Part shown: one piece after another, positions 31,593 through 37,696 of the stretch
Layout: the number at the start of each line of letters is the position of its first letter
How positions within the stretch are numbered: the first letter of the stretch is position 1
Source: Streptomyces colonosanans
GTDB taxonomy: Bacteria; Actinomycetota; Actinomycetes; Streptomycetales; Streptomycetaceae
Length of the DNA: 40,799 nt
Direction of reading: 5' to 3'
Assembly: GCF_001866645.1 (NCBI RefSeq)
Contig: NZ_MLYP01000109.1
Location: 1 to 40,799 of the forward strand
Made by a program: the position numbers and the translations under genes
Notes under the pieces: model-generated
Told to the model about the DNA's origin: nothing
The model's database searches: none
What the model saw: the letters and a program-made list of their open reading frames with translations, nothing else

Positions 31593-32156
31593 ATGACAAG
31601 AAGCGAGCGGCTCGCGGAGCAGTTGGACTGGCACTGGCGCACCAACCTGCGGCCACGGCTGGCGGGTCTTACCGATGAGGAGTACTTCTGGGAGCCGGTG
31701 CGCGGCTGCTGGAGCGTCCGCCCGCGTGGCACGTCGGCCGCACCGATGTCGGAGGGTTCGGGGGAGTGGACGATGGACTTTGCGTCCCCTGGCCCGGTGC
31801 CGGCGCCGGTGACCACGATTGCCTGGCGGCTGGCGCACATCATTGTCTCGTGCCTGGGCTATCGGGTCGGATGGTACTTCGGCGGCCAGGACGTCGACTC
31901 CGAGACATTCGCCTACGCGGGGACCGCTGACGAGGCGCTGAAACAGCTCGATGAGATGTACGGGAGATGGAACGAGGGGGTCCGCTCGCTCTCGGACGCT
32001 GACCTGGAGAATCCACCCCCGGTGGGTCCCGAGCGGTTTCCCATGGAGAACAGGGTCCTGCACGTCAATAGGGAGCTGATCCATCACGGCGCTGAGATTT
32101 CCCTGCTGCGGGACCTCTACCGCTGGCAGGACGGAGCCGTACCGCGCCGAATATGA
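31593..32156 (+). CDS. DinB-like four-helix protein (element cargo)
   Basis: A 187-residue protein with DinB/YfiT-type features: an N-terminal helix LAEQLDWHWRTNLRPRLAGLTDEEYFWEPVRGCWSVRP, a central WRLAHIIVSCLGYRVGWYFGG with a candidate metal His, and a C-terminal HVNRELIHHGAEISLLRDLYRW with the paired His typical of the family metal site. DinB proteins include thiol-dependent transferases and proteins of unknown role; the reaction here is unknown. Its last 40 bases overlap the convergent ASCH gene. It is the first cargo gene after the integrase. Confidence 0.82.
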   Translation: MTRSERLAEQLDWHWRTNLRPRLAGLTDEEYFWEPVRGCWSVRPRGTSAAPMSEGSGEWTMDFASPGPVPAPVTTIAWRLAHIIVSCLGYRVGWYFGGQDVDSETFAYAGTADEALKQLDEMYGRWNEGVRSLSDADLENPPPVGPERFPMENRVLHVNRELIHHGAEISLLRDLYRWQDGAVPRRI

Positions 32157-32653
32157 CCTTTCGGTAACCGGCGATCGAGCTTCGGGAGCCACGTGGACTC
32201 CGTGACGCTCCTGCGAGCTTCAGGTGGCGTGCTGGTCGGGGTTGTGCCAGGGCCCGATGACCTTGATAGAGGGGCGGCAATACGACAGCGCGACACCATT
32301 TGCGGCAGCTCGATTTCGATGGCGAGCGCGCCGAGCGCTTCCTTCTCCGCCGGGTAGATATCGCGGATGTTGGCGAGCTGTTGCTCGCGGGAGGAGGCCG
32401 GATTGACGTTCAACGGGCCTTCCCCGTCCAGCAGTTCCTCGAACGACTTGTACTCCGTGACCCGTTTCACCAGGACGTCACACGTCTCGTCGGTGCCCTT
32501 GATGCGGAAGCGGATGCTGTCTCCAGCGGCCAGGTCTTCGAGGTGGGGATACTTCACCCGCACCTCGATCGTCTTCTGACCAGCGGCGACGAGTTCGAAG
32601 TACCGGCGGTAGAGGTTCAGTTCGCGGACGCGTGCGGCGGCAGTCTCCGTCAT
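32117..32653 (-). CDS. ASCH-domain protein coupled to synthetase-like gene
   Basis: A 178-residue protein whose first 117 residues form an ASCH (PUA-like) domain: LNLYRRYFELVAAGQKTIEVRVKYPHLEDLAAGDSIRFR (K27, T28, E30, R32 in the signature strand) and VTEYKSFEELLDGEG. ASCH proteins bind RNA or act on modified nucleosides, as YqfB does on N4-acetylcytidine. The ATG overlaps the stop of the synthetase-like gene (ATGA), so the two are translated together. The last 60 residues are Arg/Ser/Pro/Thr-rich and not ASCH-like; another frame there reads SIKVIGPWHNPDQHAT and stops near 32223, so a frameshift near 32290 is possible. The tail overlaps the convergent DinB-like gene. Confidence 0.8.
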   Translation of the reverse strand: MTETAAARVRELNLYRRYFELVAAGQKTIEVRVKYPHLEDLAAGDSIRFRIKGTDETCDVLVKRVTEYKSFEELLDGEGPLNVNPASSREQQLANIRDIYPAEKEALGALAIEIELPQMVSRCRIAAPLSRSSGPGTTPTSTPPEARRSVTESTWLPKLDRRLPKGHIRRGTAPSCQR

Positions 32654-33765
32654 GGGGCGGGAACGCTCCTTGCTGTTGCAGCGGACATGAGCCGGCCGAG
32701 TTCACCGGCCGAGTACGAGCGGAAGAAATGGCGTGGGTCGGCGAGTAGCACGTCGGTCAGACCGAGAAGGCGATCGACGTGCTCTGCCGGCGAGCCGGGC
32801 CGCTCGCGGGTGTCGTGCGTCCTCGGGGCCGCGCCGTCGGGCAAGGGCGCGCGCCCCTCGCGGATGAGGGACTTGGACAGCTTCGCGCCCGTGTCCGTGA
32901 CGACCTGGGGGCAGGAGAGGCGGGCGGTCATCTGTCCGCGTGTGAGGCCCACGGCCTGTAGGGCGCCGTCGACGAGAAGGCACCCAGGCATCCAGTCGCC
33001 GCCCTTGGCCATGACGTACAGCGTGCCTTGCGCTCCAACGATCGCCAGTTCCTTGACGAGGTTCCGGTACAGCGTGGCGAGGTCGAGGTACCCACCGGTC
33101 GCGGGTTCGATGACGACCTCGTATTCGCCGTGGTGCAGGCACACAGCCGCGATGGTTGCCCGTTCGAAGCCGTCGTCACGGACGCGGGTGCGCTCGGCGT
33201 ACTTCTCGGCCCATCCGCATCCCGGGCGCGGGCAGGGAACGCGAACGTGTGGCACGTCGGACGACGGAGACAGGTGCCAGCGTGCGGCGTCCAGGCGGGG
33301 CAGCAGGCGCAGCCAGGTACGGCGGAAGTGCTCGCCTGCCTGCTGCTGGCTGTAGGTCTCGACGGAGTACGGCACGTCCAGGCGCTCGGACAGCGCGGTG
33401 AACAGCGGGTGGTACAGCTTGTCGACCTGGTCAGCGATGCCCATCTCGCTCAGGGCGTGCGCGTAGGCCCGTTGGTAGCGGTGACCGGTCTCCTTGTCGG
33501 TCACGATGGCGTACGGGGCGTTGTCGAGTGCGCCGAACTGGACTTCAGCCGGTACACCGAACCTGTCCCGGATCCGGGCCGCCGTGGCGAACGTGAGCGA
33601 CTGAACCAGCGACGTGCCGACGTGCGATGCTCCGTTGATCTGCGTTCCCACCACGAACACGATGCGCTCCGGAGCCACCTGGGCGATGTGCGGCCTCAGC
33701 AGGTCCTCAGCATTCGTCAGCGCGTTGGCGAGCACGGTGTTCGGCGATACGGGATAGATGGTCAC
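32650..33765 (-). CDS. Class I aminoacyl-tRNA-synthetase-like enzyme (LysRS-I-like catalytic domain)
   Basis: A 371-residue protein with a nucleotidylyl-transferase Rossmann core. A HIGH-type motif is seen at GASHVG (45-50), after strand RIVFVVGTQ, and a KMSKS-type loop at KLSKS (295-299, GAKLSKSLIREG). Between them is a Cys/His insert (C178, C183, C209, H211/H212) that could bind zinc, as in archaeal-type class I lysyl-tRNA synthetases. The anticodon-binding cage is absent. It may activate an amino acid, but transfer to a normal tRNA is doubtful. GTG start with GAGGGGAAG upstream; it overlaps the ASCH gene by four bases. The family reading rests on two motifs and layout, so it needs a fold search. 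Confidence 0.68.
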   Translation of the reverse strand: MTIYPVSPNTVLANALTNAEDLLRPHIAQVAPERIVFVVGTQINGASHVGTSLVQSLTFATAARIRDRFGVPAEVQFGALDNAPYAIVTDKETGHRYQRAYAHALSEMGIADQVDKLYHPLFTALSERLDVPYSVETYSQQQAGEHFRRTWLRLLPRLDAARWHLSPSSDVPHVRVPCPRPGCGWAEKYAERTRVRDDGFERATIAAVCLHHGEYEVVIEPATGGYLDLATLYRNLVKELAIVGAQGTLYVMAKGGDWMPGCLLVDGALQAVGLTRGQMTARLSCPQVVTDTGAKLSKSLIREGRAPLPDGAAPRTHDTRERPGSPAEHVDRLLGLTDVLLADPRHFFRSYSAGELGRLMSAATARSVPAP

Positions 33766-33854
33766 CGCGTCTTCCCCTCGGTAGATGGGCAGGACAGCGC
33801 CGCAGAGCGGCGGGTGTGCGTTCAGCGGTTCAGCTGCGATTGGGTGGTGGACCC

Positions 33855-33892
33855 GCCCCCGCGCCGGGGGGAACCGGAAAAGACGCGGGGGC
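33855..33892 (-). terminator. Inverted repeat after the XRE operon
   Basis: GCCCCCGCG and CGCGGGGGC form a 9-bp perfect stem; the loop itself contains a CCGG/CCGG dyad. It lies six bases past the stop of the last gene of the leftward XRE operon, separating it from the synthetase-like gene. Confidence 0.65.
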
Positions 33893-33897
33893 AGGAG

Positions 33898-34419
33898 TCA
33901 TCGGGTCGGACGACGCCCGCGGGGACGTCGGTGACGGCCCGCCCTCACCGAGGGGTGGGGTAGCCCCCCGGCCAGGGCAGGATGCTGCGGAAGGCGAGGC
34001 CGGCGAGTCGGCAACGGGTACACGCGGAGGCAGTACCGAGCGTCGTGGTCCGTCACGGTGAACACGAAGACGCGGCCTGCGGCGAGGGCTCGAAGGGCTT
34101 GCTCGTACGCCGGATCGCTGTCCGCCCACGCTCGCAACTCGACATCAGGGCGCGGGACTTCCGGGCCCGCAAGGATGAGCATCGCGTCACGGAGGCCCAG
34201 GGCCCCGACGTCCGGGGACAGCAGCCGCGCGAAACGGTGCGCGGACGCTCTCAGCCACCGTGCCGCAAGGCGTGGGGAAAGACCGCGATAGGTGGCGAGC
34301 AGGACTTCGCGGGAGCCGCTGAGGTCGTGGGCAGTGGCTTCACACCGGAATGCGACGGGCGGTCGCACAAAGGCACGTGCAGAGGTCGGTGGGGCGATCA
34401 TCAGCACGTCCGGGCTCAC
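33898..34419 (-). CDS. Hypothetical element protein (173 aa)
   Basis: I do not recognise this protein. Central residues 25-130 look globular (VAFRCEATAHDLSGSREVLLATYRGLSPRLAARWLRASAHRFARLL; RAWADSDPAYEQALRALAAGRVFVFTVTDHDARYCLRVYPL). The final 35 residues are Pro/Arg-rich and may be disordered. GTG 34419 overlaps the stop of the preceding gene as GTGA, supporting this start and coupled translation; an internal ATG at 34401 is the alternative. It is the third gene of the XRE operon. It could be a partner or effector of the regulator; this is inference from position only. Confidence 0.6.
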   Translation of the reverse strand: MSPDVLMIAPPTSARAFVRPPVAFRCEATAHDLSGSREVLLATYRGLSPRLAARWLRASAHRFARLLSPDVGALGLRDAMLILAGPEVPRPDVELRAWADSDPAYEQALRALAAGRVFVFTVTDHDARYCLRVYPLPTRRPRLPQHPALAGGLPHPSVRAGRHRRPRGRRPTR

Positions 34420-34856
34420 CGCCGACGATCCTGGGCCGATTCCCTCGCCTTGATCATGCGGCCGAGCTGGTTGTAGTACAGCTCGACTTGCGCAGGGGTG
34501 AGGACGAGCAACGACTCACAGACGCCGCCGTCCTCGTAGTGGACGGTTACCGCCATGGCGGCTTGCTGCGCACGCGGGTCGTACACGGCGTCGCGCTTCA
34601 CGGGCGTGACGTGCGTGACCGGAACCGGCACGGGGCGGAGGGTGCTTCCGTCGGACCTTGCGCGCCAGTCCGCGCCACCGCCAGGCGGACGGAGTTGGTA
34701 CGACGCCGAGTTGTCGCTGGGCAGGGCGACGACGACCCCGATGGTCCCCGCCTTGGCCAGATCGATGGCGAGGTCGCCAAGGCTGGGATGGAAGGGGCTG
34801 CCTGCGCTCAAAGCGGTCTGGGACGCGGGAAGTTGCTGCGAGGTTCGATCGGCCAT
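34416..34856 (-). CDS. Hypothetical element protein (146 aa)
   Basis: An unrecognised 146-residue soluble protein. The N-terminus is polar (MADRTSQQLPASQTALSAGS), the middle has an alternating hydrophobic pattern (GTIGVVVALPSDNSASYQLRPPGGGADWRA), and the C-terminal half reads AMAVTVHYEDGGVCESLLVLTPAQVELYYNQLGRMIKARE, compatible with beta strands plus a terminal helix. It lies 55 bp after the XRE-TPR gene and is coupled to the next gene (GTGA). Coding bias is convincing on this strand. No function is assigned. Confidence 0.7.
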   Translation of the reverse strand: MADRTSQQLPASQTALSAGSPFHPSLGDLAIDLAKAGTIGVVVALPSDNSASYQLRPPGGGADWRARSDGSTLRPVPVPVTHVTPVKRDAVYDPRAQQAAMAVTVHYEDGGVCESLLVLTPAQVELYYNQLGRMIKARESAQDRRR

Positions 34857-34911
34857 GCCCCGAAGCTAGGTGGGTGCTCGGGGCCCAATATGAATCACAG
34901 GAATACGTCCA

Positions 34912-36144
34912 TCAGCCGTCGAGGTGGAAGCGGTCTGACATGCGGCGCAGCTTCTCCCGAGTGCTTGCCCGTTCGGCATACACGATGCTGCGCAGGGTTG
35001 ACCGGGCGATGGGGTGATTGCGAACGAGTTGGGGCGCGATCTCCTCAGCCTTCTCCAGTTCCTTCAGCGCCTTGTCGCGGTTCCCATCCCACAGCCACGC
35101 GCGGGCAAGGTCCATGTGGTGGTGACCCTGACGGGAGTTGGGAAGCGACTCGATCAACTCCTTGCTCGTGCGCCGGTTTATCGAGAGCGCCTCACGTTGC
35201 TGATGCATCTCCAAGGCGACGCTGATCGCGTGGATCTGCACGTTGCCCGGCGAGAAGGTCAGACTGTGGCGGTCGTAGATCGGAGGGCCGGCGGCCTCAG
35301 CCATCCGCTTGGCCGCGCTCCGTGCATGCTTGATCCGATCCTTCGCTTCGGCCTTACGGCCACCCCGCGCCGCCGAGACTGCCGCGCGCAGTTGCAGTGA
35401 CCCCCACGCCCGCACGGCCAACGGCTCACCGCGGTCGTAGTCCCGCTGCACGCTGCGAATCGCCTTGTCGGACAGGGCAACAGAGTCGTCCCAGTCCGCC
35501 GTGGCCCACATGTCCCACACGCGCATCCAATCGGCGACGGCAGGCATCACCGGGTCGCCGGACAGCCGCGCAGACCATGCGGCCCGTTCGCACGCCATGG
35601 CGACCAGTTCCGGGTGTCCAAGGGCGTGCGCGGCGGTGTGCGCGAACTTGCAGCACACCGCGTAGATGGCGTACGCCTCTTCCTGCTCGTGGCCCGTGGC
35701 GACTTCGGCCAGGGCGCGCGCCTCACGGAACAGGTCGGGGAGCACCTGCACGATCGCCACGTTCGCAGCAGCGTCGCGAAGGCGGCGCAGGCGGGTGGTT
35801 TCCTGCCACAGTTGACCGGCTGGGCGGGGAGTTCCGTCGAAGACGGGAGCGAGGTCGTAACGGCGCAGCTCACGCATGATCGCGGCGGCAGACACCTGCC
35901 ACTGGTTCTCGGCCGGGGTGGTGCTGTTGTACGGACGCCCGATCAGGTCGTTCGGGTGTACGTGCAGTTCCGAGGCGAGCAGGTTGAGCAGGCCGACGCG
36001 GTCGAGTTCGATGTGCCCGCGTTCCATCTTGGACACCCAGCCCTGTGTCTTGCCCAGGGCGGCAGCGAGGTCGGCTTGCGTCATGCCGAGGCGGAGCCGT
36101 GCGCGACGTGCGCGACGGCCGATCTCTTCGGCTTCTTCCAGCAT
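34912..36144 (-). CDS. XRE-family regulator with TPR-like C-terminal domain
   Basis: A 410-residue protein. Residues 5-65 are a Cro/C1-type helix-turn-helix (IGRRARRARLRLGMTQADLAAALGKTQGWVSKMERGHIELDRVGLLNLLASEL). The remaining 340 residues are helical repeats of TPR type (QEEAYAIYAVCCKFAHTAAHALGHPELVAMACERAAWSARL; LARAWLWDGNRDKALKELEKAEEI). This plan is common in streptomycete regulators and in peptide-sensing regulators of mobile elements. It heads an operon with two unknown genes and probably controls them and the divergent gene at 36436 from the 291-bp gap. Ligand and targets are unknown. Confidence 0.9.
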   Translation of the reverse strand: MLEEAEEIGRRARRARLRLGMTQADLAAALGKTQGWVSKMERGHIELDRVGLLNLLASELHVHPNDLIGRPYNSTTPAENQWQVSAAAIMRELRRYDLAPVFDGTPRPAGQLWQETTRLRRLRDAAANVAIVQVLPDLFREARALAEVATGHEQEEAYAIYAVCCKFAHTAAHALGHPELVAMACERAAWSARLSGDPVMPAVADWMRVWDMWATADWDDSVALSDKAIRSVQRDYDRGEPLAVRAWGSLQLRAAVSAARGGRKAEAKDRIKHARSAAKRMAEAAGPPIYDRHSLTFSPGNVQIHAISVALEMHQQREALSINRRTSKELIESLPNSRQGHHHMDLARAWLWDGNRDKALKELEKAEEIAPQLVRNHPIARSTLRSIVYAERASTREKLRRMSDRFHLDG

Positions 36145-36227
36145 CAGCGCGCCCCCCTAGGGGTGAGGCGCTGGCAGTCCAGCGGGCGGCGAGGCATCGT
36201 GCTCCATCCATCAGGGCTTCTGTCTTG

Positions 36228-36299
36228 ACGGTACCCAGGCCGCGTGGCGCATGTGCAGTGGTACAGGTCAGGAAGTCCGTCTCATGCTTGTACGGTACC
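36228..36299. promoter_or_regulatory. Repeated ACGGTACC boxes between XRE and deoxyribosyltransferase-like genes
   Basis: Identical 8-mers ACGGTACC occur at 36228-36235 and 36292-36299, 64 bp apart, with a partial GTGGTACAGG between. They sit in the 291-bp divergent gap, one near each gene, and are candidate operators for the XRE protein. A TTGACG overlaps the first copy and could be a rightward -35 box. Confidence 0.45.
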
Positions 36300-36435
36300 G
36301 GCGGTGCAAGGCGGCGGAGGGGGAGAAGGGCCTTCCCTCGTGAAGGTGGGCACGTCGTTCGTCACGAAACGATCTTGAGCACCCTCGTTCTCGTCTCCGC
36401 AGGCGCCCCTTGAACCGCATCACCAGGAGGAACCA

Positions 36436-36825
36436 GTGTCATATCCGCATCTGCTCACCCCCGAGGAGAAGCTCGCCGACGCGAAGAAGCTGTTGAGCCT
36501 CCCGCGTATCGTCGTGATCTGCGGCTCCACCCGGTTCATGACCGAGATGAACGAGGCCGATCTGCGGGAGACCAAAGCCGGAAAGATCGTCGTCAAACCG
36601 GGCTTTGACATGAAGTCGCCGCATGAACTTTGGTCCGATCCCGTCGAGGTCGAGGCGCTGAAGGTTCGACTCGGCGATCTGCACCGGGCGAAGATCCGGC
36701 TCGCTGATGAGGTGCTCGTAGTCGGCGACTACATCGGAGACAGCACCCGAGCCGAAATCGCCTACGCCCGGTCGCTGGGCAAGCCCGTGCGGTTCACGCA
36801 CCCCGAAGTCGACCCTGACGCCTGA
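36436..36825 (+). CDS. Nucleoside 2-deoxyribosyltransferase-like protein
   Basis: A 129-residue single-domain protein: IVVICGSTRFMTEMNEADLRETKAGKIVVKPGFD, then LGDLHRAKIRLADEVLVVGDYIGDSTRAEIAYARSLGKPVRFT. The ICGSTRF strand-loop and the STRAEIAYA helix, carrying a conserved Glu, are typical of the nucleoside deoxyribosyltransferase/DUF4406 superfamily often found on phages and islands. It probably binds or cleaves a nucleotide or nucleoside; activity is unproven. GTG 36436 follows AGGAGG at a good distance. It is the last gene before attR; in a circular form it would lie about 176 bp upstream of the integrase and in the same direction. Confidence 0.8.
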   Translation: MSYPHLLTPEEKLADAKKLLSLPRIVVICGSTRFMTEMNEADLRETKAGKIVVKPGFDMKSPHELWSDPVEVEALKVRLGDLHRAKIRLADEVLVVGDYIGDSTRAEIAYARSLGKPVRFTHPEVDPDA

Positions 36826-36917
36826 CCGCCCGCTGCCACCTCGACAACCAAGGCCAGCAGCCCGCCGCCTGACGGTCTCGCGGTGGCTTCGGCCGCCGCC
36901 CACCCCACAGCTCGGAT

Positions 36918-36974
36918 CTATCCGCTAGTGTGTGCATCGCGCCTGATCGTTTGGACGATCAGCGGTCCGTTCAC
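36918..36974 (-). pseudogene. Displaced native 5' end of the XPB helicase gene
   Basis: Reading leftward from GTG 36974 gives MNGPLIVQTIRRDAHTSG and a TAG. The first eight residues match the expected XPB N-terminus and share IVQ with the intact gene. After the 36952-36959 core the sequence is element DNA. RBS GGAAGG lies upstream, so the native XPB promoter should still fire into the element and yield an 18-codon stub. Confidence 0.85.
36952..36959. other. attR core (TGGACGAT)
   Basis: Right copy of the 8-bp repeat. It lies within a perfect inverted repeat CTGATCGT-TTGG-ACGATCAG (36943-36962) whose centre falls on the TG at 36952-36953, the predicted crossover dinucleotide. Confidence 0.82.
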
Positions 36975-37120
36975 CTACCCACTTTCCTTCCGTACGGCCA
37001 AATCTCCGGTGTGCCCTATCAGCGGATGATCACGGGGGGCGCTGCAACCATGTGCCTGCGACGCCGGGTCTTGACGGGCGGGTGCGGCGCGGGGGCGCCG
37101 CCCGGGGAGGAGTTCGGGCG

Positions 37121-37660
37121 ATGCGGGTACGCAGGTGGTGGTTCGGGCTGGGAGCCGTGGCGGTGCTGGTGGCGACGGGGGCGTGGGTGGTGTGGCCGGC
37201 GGGCGTCGACGGGTACCTGTGGAGCGAGGTGCGTCCGGTGATCGAGGCCCGGCTGGTGGCTGACGCGAAGGGCAGCGGGTACGGGGAGACGGAACCCGCT
37301 CTCCGGGCTCGGTGGTTCTGCGGGGCGAAGGCACGGGACCTCGACGAGAAGGACGGCGTCGTACGGGCGGGCGTGACCACGTTGTGCGTGGAGTACGGCG
37401 TGCGGAACGGCGCGCTCGTGGAGTGCTCCGGCGTCGACGTCCCGCAGGTGGTGCGCCTGAAGCGGGATGCGGACGGCGCCTATCGCGTGGTGTCCCGGGA
37501 GGAGGCGCCGGACGGCGAGGGGTACGGGAAGTGGGTGGAGGACCACTTCAGCTTCTTCGCCGAGCCCGGCCCGGCGGACTCTGTGTCGTCCGCTGGCCTG
37601 GAGGCCGCCGCCCGTGACCACTTCGGCCTGCCCGCGGACGCTCCCGTCGGCGACTGCTGA
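37121..37660 (+). CDS. Hypothetical membrane-anchored protein
   Basis: A 179-residue protein with a positively charged start (MRVRRWWFGLG) and one hydrophobic segment at about 7-25 (WFGLGAVAVLVATGAWVVW), so a single-pass membrane or exported protein with a C-terminal outer domain. Three Cys lie in the soluble part (RWFCGAKA, TTLCVEYG, LVECSGVD). I do not recognise the family. The ATG is preceded by GGGGAGG at about nine bases. It is native DNA just outside attR and divergent from the displaced XPB start, so the gap 36975-37120 must have held both original promoters. Confidence 0.72.
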   Translation: MRVRRWWFGLGAVAVLVATGAWVVWPAGVDGYLWSEVRPVIEARLVADAKGSGYGETEPALRARWFCGAKARDLDEKDGVVRAGVTTLCVEYGVRNGALVECSGVDVPQVVRLKRDADGAYRVVSREEAPDGEGYGKWVEDHFSFFAEPGPADSVSSAGLEAAARDHFGLPADAPVGDC

Positions 37661-37696
37661 CCGGACGCCTCAGGCCGTGCCCGGTGGGCCGGGGCC

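Larger units (their letters stand above)
29663..36959. mobile_element. 7.3-kb serine-integrase integrative element
   Basis: Bounded by TGGACGAT at both ends, with an integrase 40 bp inside the left end and eight genes in all. The displaced 5' end of the XPB gene outside the right end proves the position of insertion. No replication, conjugation or phage structural genes are present and no recognised excisionase, so it is a small island, either a cargo-only element or a remnant. One core plus unique DNA is 7289 bp. Confidence 0.88.

Noticed and set aside
29694..36927. GCGGATAG shared in opposite orientation near both island ends, considered as att sites
   Set aside because: The copies are inverted, not direct, and do not explain the split XPB frame; TGGACGAT does.
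36943..36962. CTGATCGT-TTGG-ACGATCAG read as a transcription terminator
   Set aside because: It is centred on the predicted crossover and is half host and half element DNA, so it is better explained as the attR dyad.
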